Origin: Mayamaea pseudoterrestris
Lineage: Eukaryota; Bacillariophyta; Bacillariophyceae; Sellaphorales; Sellaphoraceae
Length of the DNA: 64,000 bases
Assembly (NCBI GenBank): GCA_027923505.1
Contig: BROI01000014.1
Span: 620,001-684,000 of the forward strand
Direction: 5' to 3'
Shown in pieces: positions 9,932-20,186 of the stretch; position 1 is the stretch's first letter; each line of letters starts with the position of its first letter. The translations under genes and the position numbers were made by a program. The notes under the pieces were generated by a model, which was given only the letters and a program-made list of their open reading frames with translations, had not been told where the DNA came from and made no database searches.

Positions 9932-11847
9932 TCATTTCTTGACAGGATCCGTAGAACTCCAAATTTCGTCGTCATCGTAAACAAAATCTTCACCTTCTTC
10001 GTCGTCCAAAAGATCCCATTCTCCGTCGTCGTTGAAGCCCACCAACTCTTCAGTGTCGACATCCAAGTATCCACCTTGAGCAAATGGCCGCCACTGCAAT
10101 TCCTCCTGTGCTGGTGCGCTTGTCCCGAACCGAGCGGCATCTTCTTCAAGCAAATGCGGTGGAACGTAAGGATTCGTCATACGAGGCGAGAAGTCGAAGT
10201 CAAACTCATCCACCATGACAAGATCGCCGTCTTCGGCACCTCGGCTGATCAGTTCAGCACTGATCCCCAGAGCTACGAGCTGTCGGCCAAACCGCTCCAA
10301 TGCTTCCGGATACTCCCAGTGTGTCATGCGAGCAATTTGTTCGATGTATTTGCCAGAAATACGCCACTGACCTGGGTATGACGGATCAGATATGATTTCA
10401 TAGTCATCGCTGTCATAGTCCAGCCCAGCCATTGAAAGGTCGATCTCTGCAGGAGGTGGAAGATCTGGCTCTGGCTGCACGGCGACAAACTTACGGAGAC
10501 GGCTCATTAATTCCTTGACGCGTTCCGTTGTGGCAGCGGAAATGGACAAAACACGCGAGTGTCCTGCCGCGTCACGCAATGCAGCGAGTATATCCTCCTC
10601 CTGTTCCTTGACTTCTGATACGTCAATCTTGTTCAAAACGACCACTTGAGGCTTTTGAGCAAGAATCTCGTCGTACAGCTCGAGCTCCCGATTGATTGCG
10701 CGGAAGTCGCCTACCGGATCCTCCGATGTCCCATCAATTAAATGCAACAATACCCGACACCGTTGTACGTGCCTAAGAAAAGCACCTCCCATACCTGCTC
10801 CACCAGCAGCGCCTGTAAATGTAGTAAGAGGTTAGCATTCAGCTGACGGTCAAGGATTCGTTCTTTCAGTGGTATTTCCATCAACTGTAAGCACGCACCT
10901 TCAATGAGTCCTGGAATATCGCAAAGCACCAACCCAGCCGAGTCTTCGGCTAAATCACAAACACCCAGATTGGGAACCACTGTCGTGAACGGATAGTTTG
11001 CAATCTTTGGCCGTGCATTCGATGCTGCAGCCAGTAACGTTGATTTACCAGCATTTGGCTTGCCCAAGAATCCTACATCCGCCACAAGTCTTAACTCAAT
11101 CGAAAGCCAACGCTTCGCACCAGGTTCTCCATACTCTGCCAAACGTGGAGCAGTCCTTCGAGCCGTTTTGAACGCGTTATTGCCTCGTCCTCCTCGCCCT
11201 CCCTTGGCAACCAGCAGTGTCTCGCCATCCTCTCTCAATTCTCCAGCAAGCTTCTGTGTCTTTAAATCTCTCACCACTGTCCCCGGCGGCACTCGCACAT
11301 ACATATCATCCCCATATGGCCCATCCTTGTTCTTCCCCTGTCCCGGTTTGCCGCTATTGGCTCTCACGTGAACCTGCTGTCGGCAACCCATGAGTGTGTT
11401 GAGTTTCGAGTCACAAATCAAGTAAACACTTCCACCTCGACCACCCCGGCCTCCATTGGGTCCACCTCGAGCTTCACCCTTTTCGCGACGAAAGGCGACG
11501 CAGCCCTTGCCGCCGTCGCCGGCTGATACGTGGACGCGCGCCGTGTCAAAGAATTGCCACTCCGGATCGTCGGCGGCTGTTGGAACTGTACTTGGTGCAG
11601 CTGGGGAAGAAGAAGATGACTTGGATGATGATGCAACTCTGGTTGCGTATAATGATAAAGATTGTCTCGTAGACAATGATAGTGACGTTGATGCGTCGGA
11701 AAATATTGGCAAGGAAGTGTACCTTGACTGATGGGCCGCAAGCTGCTGTAGGTGCGAAAAGGCGGTCGTCGCGTCAAGGAAAAAGAATCCAATCAAAAGC
11801 AATGGACCAGTCATTCCTTTAACGCGTAATCGAGTATGTTCCGTCAT
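9932..11847 (-). CDS. obgC: Obg-family GTPase, plastid (ObgC-like)
   Basis: Exons 11847-10899 and 10812-9932, 86-nt intron (GTGCGT...TTACAG), 609 aa. The intron falls inside the G3 motif, and joining it gives DIPGLIEGAAGGAGMG. The leader from MTGPLLLIGFFFL to TTAFSHL is a bipartite plastid signal (ATG at 11814 is also possible). Then come the Gly-rich Obg fold (GDGGKGCVAFRREKGEARGG), the P-loop GKPNAGKST, switch I NYPFTTVVPNLG, NKID, and a C-terminal OCT domain (GQWRISGKYIEQIARM). Obg proteins act in large-subunit ribosome assembly, here probably in the plastid. An acidic tail of about 25 residues follows the OCT domain. Convergent with the oxidoreductase, only 45 bp apart. Confidence 0.93.
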
Positions 11848-12111
11848 GCTGCTATAAAGATCGACGGCCACTACTAAAGAGCAAGCTCGAGAGGATACGA
11901 AGAAAGGATGTGCTGATGTTTCGTGTCGGAATCGAATGGTGGCCTTGTCGAATGATCGAAATCCCGCATCAATGAAAAGACGTTTGTCGTAGCGGCAATG
12001 GACAGACGGTGCGTTTCGGCGAGATCTTTCCCACCGCAAAAGATCACGCAACCCATCAAAGCGTAGTCCGCTAGAAAGCTTCTTAACTTGCACGCAACTC
12101 AAGCTCTAGTT

Positions 12112-13599
12112 ATGACATTTCCCAACGTTGATCTTCCATGGAAGCCGCTCTACCAGCAGGTCAAGGATGGAGAGGTAGCAAAGGATCAGTCGTCGCCCTT
12201 GCTGTTCTACTCGCTCGCTGCGACAATCGTTTTTACGGCTGCCGTTTATGCGTTTGAAGGCTACCTGGACAGCCGGCAGAAGGCATGCTACCAAAAGACG
12301 GAGTTTCCTAGCGAATTACAAAAGACTGTTTTGAAAATTGACAAGGAGCGTCAGCCGCAAACGTCCAAGTCTGCATCGAGCGATGACGGTTCGTCGTCGG
12401 CGGAATCCAAAGCGTTGCTTCCCCAACTTCAAGCCAAGTTTCGCAACGCGCAGTCGTACGGACTAGACAAGATTCAGTTTGGAATGATTGCTCATACATG
12501 GGATACCTTTGAGTCGATTGCCTTTTTGCTGCTGGGATTCTTGCCGTACGCGTGGGACTTGTCGTGCCGGTGGGGCGAGCGATTCGGGAATTGGAACGAG
12601 CGAAAGCATGCCATTATCATTTCACTCATCTTTTTGGCTGTAACAACTGTGATTGGAACGGTTACGGCGTTGCCATTTGAGCTTTACTCGACCTTTCAGA
12701 TTGAGCGCAAGCACGGTTTTAACAAAATGACCTTTGGTTTGTTTGTCATGGACAAGATCAAGAGTTTGTTTCTGACGGCGCTCATTGGAGCTCCGTTCGT
12801 CGCATTATTGCTCTACATTATCCAAGTGGGCGGGCCTTATTTCTACATTTACGTTTGGGGGTTCATGTTTTGCTTCTCCGTGTTCATGATGACGATTGTT
12901 CCAGTCTTTATCATGCCATTGTTCAACAAGTACGAACCTCTTGCCGACGGCAGTCTCAAGACTCGCATCTACGAGCTTGCGGGCCAGCTCAAGTATCCAC
13001 TTACCAAGTTGTTTGTTATGGACGGTTCTAAACGCTCATCACATTCCAATGCCTTCATGTTTGGCTTTGGAAATAACAAGCGCATTGTTCTCTTTGATAC
13101 CTTGCTTACACAAGTCACAGAGGACGAAGTGTTGGCCATTTTGGGTCACGAACTTGGGCATTGGAAGCTGGGCCACACGTTGGCTAATTTTGTCGTGACG
13201 CAGGTTTACATGGGTGCGGCCTTTTACTGCTTCGCCAGCACGTTTGGCGCGCAGGACTTGCACGCTGCGTTTGGTTTCAACGATGCGACTCGGCCGGTGC
13301 CAACTATCATTGCACTCTTGCTCTTTTTCCAAACACTGTGGGCGCCTGTTGACAAGGTGCTAAGCTTTGTCTTGACGGCCTTTTCGCGTTACAATGAATT
13401 TGCTGCGGATCGCTTCTCGGTTGATCTTGACATGTCAAGCAAGTTGCAGAGTGGCCTGTGCAAGATTCATTTGGAGAATCTTGGAGCCATGTGTCCTGAT
13501 TGGATGTATTCGACCTATCACTACAGTCATCCGCCGTTGGTGGAACGTTTGAGCGCCATGATGGCGCTGGACAAGCAAAAGCAAAAGAAGGTTACATAA
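12112..13599 (+). CDS. STE24: CAAX prenyl protease STE24
   Basis: 495 aa, single exon; the frame is open upstream but the first ATG is 12112. M48 zinc metalloprotease of the ER membrane that cleaves the -AAX residues from prenylated proteins. The zinc site HELGH is at residues 346-350 and the third ligand Glu429 lies in NEFAADRF. Seven or so membrane helices flank it, with the family marker 'PLFNKYEPL'. An insert of charged Ser-rich residues (about 80-115) follows the first helix. The C-terminus is Lys/Gln-rich, as in homologues with ER retention. Its start codon lies 264 bp from that of Obg, so one short region must serve both. Confidence 0.95.
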   Translation: MTFPNVDLPWKPLYQQVKDGEVAKDQSSPLLFYSLAATIVFTAAVYAFEGYLDSRQKACYQKTEFPSELQKTVLKIDKERQPQTSKSASSDDGSSSAESKALLPQLQAKFRNAQSYGLDKIQFGMIAHTWDTFESIAFLLLGFLPYAWDLSCRWGERFGNWNERKHAIIISLIFLAVTTVIGTVTALPFELYSTFQIERKHGFNKMTFGLFVMDKIKSLFLTALIGAPFVALLLYIIQVGGPYFYIYVWGFMFCFSVFMMTIVPVFIMPLFNKYEPLADGSLKTRIYELAGQLKYPLTKLFVMDGSKRSSHSNAFMFGFGNNKRIVLFDTLLTQVTEDEVLAILGHELGHWKLGHTLANFVVTQVYMGAAFYCFASTFGAQDLHAAFGFNDATRPVPTIIALLLFFQTLWAPVDKVLSFVLTAFSRYNEFAADRFSVDLDMSSKLQSGLCKIHLENLGAMCPDWMYSTYHYSHPPLVERLSAMMALDKQKQKKVT

Positions 13600-13637
13600 T
13601 TATAGCGATACTAGCAATTTTAAGGCAATATATACAT

Positions 13638-14840
13638 CTAGCTAGTCTGGAAAACGTTTTGTATCATTGGCTTCTTGACAGCCAAAGCAGCGCGATCCAG
13701 TTCATCCATGGCGTCGGCGGAAAGTTTCCACCCACTGACACTACCCACATTACTCGTCGCTTGCTGAACGGTCCTGCAGCCTGGTATAGGAATTGTGCCT
13801 TTTTGCCGCGCCCAGTTGATGGCCACTTGGGATTGTGACTTGTCGTATTCCTCGCCCACTGCTTCCAATACGCGAAGCAAGTCTTGGGCACCAGGCAGGA
13901 GCTCGCGAAAGAGCTGCTTCCTCGGGCTAAAGCCAAGCAACCCGTTTGCTTGCGGCAGATTGTCGAGCGAATATTTGCCAGTCAGCAAGCCCAGACACAA
14001 TGGACTATATGAAATAAGTCGACAACCAACATCGTCGCAAATAGCATTCATATCCCGACAGACCTTGAAGGTCATGAGTGAATATTGAATCTGTGCCGTG
14101 GCGAGTGGAACGTTGCGCTCCTGCATGTAGGCAGAAATCTTTTGCAATTGTTTTGGTCCATAGTTGCTAACGCCGACAGCCTCGCACAATCCAGCATCGT
14201 AAACGTCAGCAAGTCCTTCCCAAAGGGCAGCTTCCTGAAAGGGTTGGTAGTTGGCCGTGGACCAGTGCAGTTGTGCAATGGCGAGTTTAGGTTGCTCGAG
14301 ACGTTCCAGTGACTCCTTGGCAGCAGTCATCATTGAGCTGGAAGTAATTCTCCAAGGGTATGGGGCAAACTTTGTTGCCACTTGCTGCTGATTATTCACT
14401 GATTTTCGGTCACTTGCACCAGAGCCAAATGTCAGAAACGAAAATGGATTGTTCAGGGATGGCGACGACGAGGCGGGCGCGTTGTTGGTTTGCTTTTCCA
14501 ACTGAAATCGTCGCTCAAATTTTCCCAGGAGCTTTTCCGCTCGGCCATTCAAATCCAGTGTGCCGTAGCTGTCGGCTGTGTCAAACAGTGTCACGCCAGC
14601 GCGTCGAACGGTTCTGTATGCTTCGTATATTTCCTCGTCTTGACTTGGATCATAGCCGAATAACAGTCGATTACCCCATGACCATGTGCCACAGCCAAGC
14701 TCTGATAATGACAAAGGACCTGCAGTGACGCGACCAACCGATAAAGGTCCTGATTTTGATTGTTGCTCTTGCAAAAGGCCTGCCGCGAGTATGATCGTCA
14801 GGAGAAAAATGAGCATCTTGATGAGTTCATTTCGAGCCAT
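13638..14840 (-). CDS. Aldo/keto reductase
   Basis: 400 aa, single exon, ATG at 14840. A hydrophobic N-terminus (LIKMLIFLLTIILAAGLL) acts as a signal peptide or anchor. The (beta/alpha)8 aldo/keto reductase fold shows its full tetrad: Asp and Tyr in FDTADSYG, Lys in ATKFAP, His in LHWS. NADPH-binding signatures near the C-terminus are IPIPGCR and the 'QATSNV' segment. It reduces carbonyls with NADPH; the closest well-known group is the plant chloroplast/pyridoxal-reductase-like family (GTWSWGN start). A Ser/Asn-rich insert of about 35 residues (about 125-160) is not standard. Convergent with STE24, 38 bp between stops. Substrate unknown. Confidence 0.9.
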   Translation of the reverse strand: MARNELIKMLIFLLTIILAAGLLQEQQSKSGPLSVGRVTAGPLSLSELGCGTWSWGNRLLFGYDPSQDEEIYEAYRTVRRAGVTLFDTADSYGTLDLNGRAEKLLGKFERRFQLEKQTNNAPASSSPSLNNPFSFLTFGSGASDRKSVNNQQQVATKFAPYPWRITSSSMMTAAKESLERLEQPKLAIAQLHWSTANYQPFQEAALWEGLADVYDAGLCEAVGVSNYGPKQLQKISAYMQERNVPLATAQIQYSLMTFKVCRDMNAICDDVGCRLISYSPLCLGLLTGKYSLDNLPQANGLLGFSPRKQLFRELLPGAQDLLRVLEAVGEEYDKSQSQVAINWARQKGTIPIPGCRTVQQATSNVGSVSGWKLSADAMDELDRAALAVKKPMIQNVFQTS

Positions 14841-15304
14841 TGCGAGGCTTCAAATCCAGTGAAAGCAAAGGTACGTATTCTACAGCAGTGTCAGTTAGTT
14901 TCATGCACTTTTGTCTATATCATTAGCTCGTTGATCCCGTCGGTAGAGATCTTCGATTGCGCGATGTTTGCTCGAGTCGAACCTAAACGCGCGAATGAAA
15001 TGACGTATCAAGAGCCTCCACTATTGCTTATAGTGTACGTCAATAACTTTAAAATAAATCAAAGTTATTGGCACTGTAGCACAAACAGTAGTCCGAAAAT
15101 CAAAGTTATTGGCAGTGTCGCTTAAACAGTAGTCCAAAAACTTTGAAAATCAAAGTTCTTGGCACTGTGGGTCTTATAGTACACCGACACGTCAGCCGAC
15201 AGACGAAAACAAGCGAGAGACGACGAGACGATAGCTTCATTCCTTCACACTTTCTGCATCTTTAACAGCTTTTCCTTGACTACTACTGCATCACAAGCAT
15301 AATA
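14841..15304. promoter_or_regulatory. Divergent promoter with short repeats and three CRE cores
   Basis: 464 bp between divergent genes. It holds TGACGT at 15001-15006, ACGTCA at 15037-15042 and ACGTCA at 15189-15194, the core bound by bZIP factors and known from CO2/cAMP-responsive diatom promoters. Between them lie two and a half degenerate direct repeats starting 15058, 15099 and 15149 (ATCAAAGTTATTGGCACTGT), and an inverted pair CAATAACTTT/AAAGTTATTG at 15041-15050 and 15061-15070. Regulatory role is inference. Confidence 0.5.
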
Positions 15305-16546
15305 ATGAAAAGGTGCTATATACGACTTGCCTATCCGTCCGTACTAGTTTTCTTTTGGAATGGCTGGGTGGTCTCAGGTCTGCCTGACTCTACTTGCGAC
15401 GCCGCAGAATCCATGGAATGCCATGCCAAGATCGGGAACAAGAACGCAACAAACCACGAAAGCCCAACTCGCTCTCTCATCTTTAACCGAATCCTCGCCG
15501 AAGATTACGAAGCGATTGATCCCAAGGTGCCAAAATGTATCCAATCATTGAAAGAGCGAGGTGCTCATCGGTGTTGGCATAAGCACTCCACCTTTTTGGA
15601 ACACTTGATTGGAGTCCACAACATTCTTCGTGGATGGAACGAATCGGAGATCGCAGGCAGAGTTGCACTCTTTCATTCCGCTTACTCCAACTCGTACGTG
15701 AATCTAGCCTTGTACGATCCTAATACGGAGCGCGACATTATGAAGGAGCTTGTCGGAGACCAAGCAGAGGAACTCGTGCACATGTTTTGCATCATTGATC
15801 GTCAGCAAGTCGTCGTGAACACATTGCTCAAACAAGGACACATACCCATGGAGGGACTCACGGTGCCTCATTTGAAGAAAGCTAATGAAAGCGTATTCTT
15901 GAGTGCGGAAGTTTTGCGCATGCTCATTGTCTTTACCATGGCAGATATTTCGGACCAATACTTTTATTGGCAAGACGAGCTTTGGGGCGGCGGTGGCACG
16001 GCAGGATCAATGGTTATTCCTGGAATGGACTTTACGGAACGTCACAATTCCAAGTCTCTCTGGCCAGGCATGAGCAAGCCAGGTTTGTGGATGAGTTACA
16101 TTTCAGATCTGACGCAGGTCGTCAAGACTTACAAAGGGGACATGTCTATGCCCCCTGTGCTCGACTTTGGAGCGCGAATCTTGTCCACCCAAGATGAGGC
16201 CCTGTCTCGTGACTTGTACTGGAATGTTATTAGCGAACAAGTGACAGGTGACGACGAGATTATTGCAACCCTTATAAAATCAAACGAACACAACCCGTTT
16301 GCATTCGAGCCATTGGTTCTGTTGGCGCAAAAGTATTTGCATGAGAATCGGTACGATGACGCGCTCGCATCGACGGAACGAGCCATTGAATTGGAGAAGG
16401 CGTGGCTTACTTGCTGGGACAAGCGCATGTCGTTTGGTGCATGGGTTGCGTGGACCAGAGTGATGCACCAAAAGGCGCAAGAGCGAAAGCCGTGGCCTTC
16501 CAACAGTTGGGAGGTCAACAATTTGGGCTTGGTGAAGAATGAATAG
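15305..16546 (+). CDS. DUF6817-like secreted or membrane-anchored protein
   Basis: 413 aa, single exon. Residues 1-26 are a signal peptide or anchor (YPSVLVFFWNGWVVSGL). Residues 95-170 (HSTFLEHLIGVHNILRGW, then VALFHSAYSN) have the spaced His residues of an HD-like helical domain that I associate with DUF6817; the identification is from memory. Residues about 320-375 form a TPR-like helix pair (EPLVLLAQKYLHENRYDDAL). Cys pairs near the start fit a lumenal location. The promoter carries three CRE-type sites, so light or CO2 control is possible. Enzymatic role unknown. Confidence 0.6.
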   Translation: MKRCYIRLAYPSVLVFFWNGWVVSGLPDSTCDAAESMECHAKIGNKNATNHESPTRSLIFNRILAEDYEAIDPKVPKCIQSLKERGAHRCWHKHSTFLEHLIGVHNILRGWNESEIAGRVALFHSAYSNSYVNLALYDPNTERDIMKELVGDQAEELVHMFCIIDRQQVVVNTLLKQGHIPMEGLTVPHLKKANESVFLSAEVLRMLIVFTMADISDQYFYWQDELWGGGGTAGSMVIPGMDFTERHNSKSLWPGMSKPGLWMSYISDLTQVVKTYKGDMSMPPVLDFGARILSTQDEALSRDLYWNVISEQVTGDDEIIATLIKSNEHNPFAFEPLVLLAQKYLHENRYDDALASTERAIELEKAWLTCWDKRMSFGAWVAWTRVMHQKAQERKPWPSNSWEVNNLGLVKNE

Positions 16547-16612
16547 AAACATTTATGGCTAAACCTAATAATAATTGAGCTTAACTACTCAAAGTCACCT
16601 GATAATAATCAC

Positions 16613-17983
16613 TCATTGCGCAGCCTCTTTCTTCTCATCAACGTCGTCATCGTCGTCATTGATTTTTGCTTTGCCTTTTCTTCCTTTCTTCTCATCTTTC
16701 TTGGATTTGCCAAAAAGTTTCTCGAAGGCAGACTCGGCCGCTGCGTGAAGCCTTCCTGAAAGGCCCAAGCCCGAGCTCCTAGCCTCTTTGTCAAACTCGA
16801 GCAGCAACTCTTCCTGTCGCTGCGTGATCTCCTTTGGTATCTCAATTTTCAGGTGCACAACTTGATTTCCCTTTGAGGCGCTATTTAGTTGCTGAATGCC
16901 CTTGCCACGAAGCATCAGCTTTGTATTCGGTTGACATCCCTTTGGAATCTTCATCTCGACCTCGCCGGTCAGAGTTTTGACATCAACCGTCCCACCCAAA
17001 ATGGCTTGCGTCACGCTGATTGGAACTTCTGTATGTACATCATATCCATCTCGCTGGAAATAGTCATCGTCCTGCACAACGACCTGAACCAGCAAGTTTC
17101 CCGCTGGCGCACCTGGATCGCCCTCCGCTCCCTTTCCCTGCAGGCGAATGTTCATGCCCGTGTCAATACCGGGCGGAATGTCGACAGTGACTGACCGTTC
17201 CTTCACTTCCACTTGTCCAGTCTGAGGATTAGCAGTTTGATATCTAACGTTCATATCCTTTTGTGCACCAAACACCGCTTCCTGAAAGCTCAAATTGACG
17301 TGCATCTGCAAGTCCGCCCCTCGTCTTGGTCCACGTGGTCGTCGCCGGCCACCGCCAAAGAACATGTCAAACAAATCTTCTGGATCAATCTCTGGTGCAC
17401 CACCACCACCAGTCGACGAATGAAAGTGAAAGGACCCATCGTTAAAGTTAAATCCTCCCTCAAAAGGGTTGCCTCCGCCAGCTCCACCAAAGTTCATGTT
17501 TGGATCAACTCCGGCATGACCAAACTGATCGTACTTGCTGCGTTGATCGTCATCACTTAAAATCTCGTAAGCTTCCGTTACTTGCTTGAACTTTTCGGCA
17601 GCATTAGTGTTTTCCTTGCCTGCCGCGTCGGGGTGGTACTGCTTGGCGAGCTTGTAGTAGGCCTTTTTGATTTCTCCCTTGGACGCGGTGCGAGGAACAC
17701 CAAGGACTTCGTAAAAGTCTCGCTTCCCTTGGGAGGAAAAGAGACGACAAGAGAGTATGACACGGCTATTACGCAGTGAATGTCTGCACTCTAAACTCCT
17801 CGACAGTGATCTGTTGGTTCGATAGGACCGAGAGCCTGGTCGTTGTTGGTGTGATGTATTTGTCGTCGAAGTTCCACGAGAACAAAGTCCGAGCGATGCA
17901 ACGGCAGGACTCAACGCTCGTTGGATAATAATCGATCGGGCAGATGATCGGATAAGAGTGCCAGAAATGGTTGCAGGCATCAT
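16613..17983 (-). CDS. Mitochondrial DnaJ/Hsp40 co-chaperone lacking the zinc-finger domain
   Basis: 456 aa from tandem ATGs at 17983 and 17980. The frame is open further upstream (next ATG 18166), but the Arg/Ser-rich presequence begins at MMPATISG. The J domain starts at [11 protein letters not shown] and holds the HPD triad ([10 protein letters not shown]). A Gly/Phe-rich linker follows, then the two C-terminal substrate-binding domains ([39 protein letters not shown]). The four CxxCxGxG zinc-finger repeats that normally interrupt the first C-terminal domain are missing, so this is type II architecture in a DnaJ-like frame. It would recruit mitochondrial Hsp70. The tail is Lys-rich then acidic. 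Confidence 0.9.
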   Translation of the reverse strand: MMPATISGTLIRSSARSIIIQRALSPAVASLGLCSRGTSTTNTSHQQRPGSRSYRTNRSLSRSLECRHSLRNSRVILSCRLFSSQGKRDFYEVLGVPRTASKGEIKKAYYKLAKQYHPDAAGKENTNAAEKFKQVTEAYEILSDDDQRSKYDQFGHAGVDPNMNFGGAGGGNPFEGGFNFNDGSFHFHSSTGGGGAPEIDPEDLFDMFFGGGRRRPRGPRRGADLQMHVNLSFQEAVFGAQKDMNVRYQTANPQTGQVEVKERSVTVDIPPGIDTGMNIRLQGKGAEGDPGAPAGNLLVQVVVQDDDYFQRDGYDVHTEVPISVTQAILGGTVDVKTLTGEVEMKIPKGCQPNTKLMLRGKGIQQLNSASKGNQVVHLKIEIPKEITQRQEELLLEFDKEARSSGLGLSGRLHAAAESAFEKLFGKSKKDEKKGRKGKAKINDDDDDVDEKKEAAQ

Positions 17984-18245
17984 GGTTATGTGGCAACGTT
18001 CCAGGTGGTCGAAATGCAATTTGAATGAAAGGCTCTTGTCGCGAGGGAAGAAAACGAGGCGAGAGGTTGGTCGACAATGAGTACCGCAACGACGCGACTG
18101 CGAACCTTGTTTGTGTGACGTGTCGGGCGCGCGCAAGGCGCGGGGCGTTCTTCCAAGATTGACCATGGCAGTTTCTTCTTTGGTTGCGCATTCCAACCGC
18201 ATCTTTGGTTTTGTCGTCTCCGTTCAAGCGCTCCTACACTAAAAA

Positions 18246-18726
18246 ATGAAGCTTTCATCTGTGTCACTTGTCATTTGCTGGAGTCAAGCACTCACGCTGT
18301 CTACGGCGTTTCTCGCGCCTCAACCACTGTCGCGGTCGTTCGTTCGGAACAACATGAGCGACGGCAACTGGGGAAGCGACATGGCCAATGGGGCCGGAGA
18401 AGGAGCAATTGAACGACTAGAATTTAAGATATTTCCCGATGGTACGGGGCGACAGCAGATTCGCTGAATGACGTAGTCCATTTATGCATACTGATTCATC
18501 ATTTATCACGATTAATTCCTCGCTTTTACTCTCTTTTTCTGCAGGTCGTGTCGAAGAGGTTGTTCGTGGCATCAAAGGAAACAACTGCAACAAGGTAACA
18601 GAGACGATAAATGAAATGCTAGGAAAGGTTGTGGCAACGACACCGACGGAAGAAATGTTCGAGCAGGCGCTCATTGAGGATCAGAATCTTTACAACACTG
18701 ACTCGAGCAGCACCAGTAGTTGGTAA
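18246..18726 (+). CDS. Plastid-targeted DUF2997 protein
   Basis: Exons 18246-18441 and 18545-18726 (GTACGG...CTGCAG intron, 103 nt), 125 aa. The leader (LVICWSQALTLSTAFLAPQP) is a signal peptide with a clear AFLAP plastid junction. The mature part (EFKIFPDGRVEEVVRGIKG, then the 'TETINEMLG' segment) matches DUF2997, a small family of cyanobacteria and plastids that often sits next to Ycf35. The intron splits the DG of 'FPDGRVEE', and only the spliced form has the family motif. Function of the family is not known to me. Divergent from DnaJ, 262 bp between starts. Confidence 0.8.
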
Positions 18727-18827
18727 TATGTACATCATGTCAACAAAATTTAGAGATTTATTTATGAAATTGTATGAGTATGAAACCATAAGCCATTTAT
18801 ATATATTATAGAGCTGAGAGAAAAAGA

Positions 18828-19901
18828 CTATTTTGCAAGGATTCGTCGTCGCCGACGACCGCCTCCACCTCCTTCTCCGTTTTGCTGGTTATCTCCTTCT
18901 CCTCCATCCTGCTGGTTATCACCTTCGCCGCCGTTGGCATCATCTCCACCTCCACTATACGCCTCGCCCCCATCATACGTGCTGTCCTCGTTATCGTCCG
19001 CAGCAGTGGCAGCTCGGCAGTAGCGAAAGCCCGTTCCGCACGCTCCCAAAGCGGCAAGAAATATTCCAGCAACCACCATGACAATAATGCATACTGTAAT
19101 GCACCAGTTCTTGCGCTGGCCATGTTTGCGCATGACGCGTGACTTTTTCCGAAAGACCAACGCATCCTCGCGCATGACTTCCGATGTATGCAGTAACTTC
19201 TCCATTCGCTGCTGATTGTCCAAGACAAGACTAATGTTTCGGCCCATGATATTCTGCAAATTTTCCACCTTACTCTGAATAGCTTGAACCTTGGCGTCCG
19301 CCGCCAATTCCTTGTGGTTCAAGTTGTGATAGTGCATGGCAGATTGAAGGGTCGAACCAAAGGTGCTGTCAAGCGAGTAGGCCCGTGCCGTGTTGATGCG
19401 ATTGAACCGAAAGAGCTTGACAAAGTCTTCCTGAACGTGTTGCAAAAAGAAGAAATTGCTGAAAGTTAAGTAATGTAAAGAAGATGGGAATATCGCCATG
19501 TGAGGAATTTGAAACTAACATCAAAGAAATGCCCCAACTCATGAAATCCATAATACTTACACTTTCTGGTCCCTCATGTCAGGATCATCTCCCAGACAGA
19601 CATAGTATACGCCATCTTTCAAAAACAGATGAAAGTAGTGATCGTCGCGAAGCGCTTCAAGATCTTCCATGACACTATAGCATGACTCGACGAAATTCGA
19701 AAAGAAATCAGTTTCCTTTTGGTTGCGTTGAATAAACGTTCGACATTCTCCCTCCTGGATTGATCCCGGATGGTCTCTCAAGTGTTCAAGCAACTGTGTC
19801 GTCACTTGAGCCACGTTGGTGCTTCGAAGGTCGGCATTGGTCGCTTCGCAAAGGACGGCTGCATCGCGAGCCCGACAGACGTTGACGTAGACAATAGTCA
19901 T
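18828..19901 (-). CDS. Longin-domain R-SNARE (VAMP7-like) with long C-terminal tail
   Basis: Exons 19901-19561 and 19458-18828 (GTAAGT...TTTCAG, 102 nt), 323 aa. Residues 1-125 form a longin domain (starts MTIVYVNVCRARDAAVL). The R-SNARE coil spans about 165-225 (VENLQNIMGRNISLVLDN), with the zero-layer Arg in QQRMEKLL. A membrane anchor lies at about 231-254. R-SNAREs drive fusion of vesicles with endosomal or plasma membranes. About 69 residues follow the anchor: Gly/Asp/Asn-rich with a duplicated GGEGDNQQ and a closing RRRRR. R-SNAREs normally end within a few residues of the anchor, so this lumenal or extracellular tail is unusual. Confidence 0.85.
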
Positions 19902-20186
19902 GGTTGATTACAAGTTTATGAAAATGTATATGGGGGTAATGCGACTAGAATGCAATGTAAAGGATGTTTCCTTGTCATTGTGGAAGGTCCATCGAAGCAT
20001 CGAAGGCAAACCCATCGGTTTCAACGCTTGCAACACGCGCGCTGGCGCGGCACACAAGTACCGGTTGACGTCGCACCAGATAACGATGCGACGCGTCTCC
20101 ACATCCACCGAAAGCTGCTTCACTTTTTCTTTGGCAGCTTGCCGGCACGGCTCATCTGCACAACAGAGCCACTACCATTGTCAACC

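Noticed and set aside
19950-20186. Longer N-terminus for NOL10
   Set aside because: No ATG-supported similarity; the family starts at the ATG at 20187.
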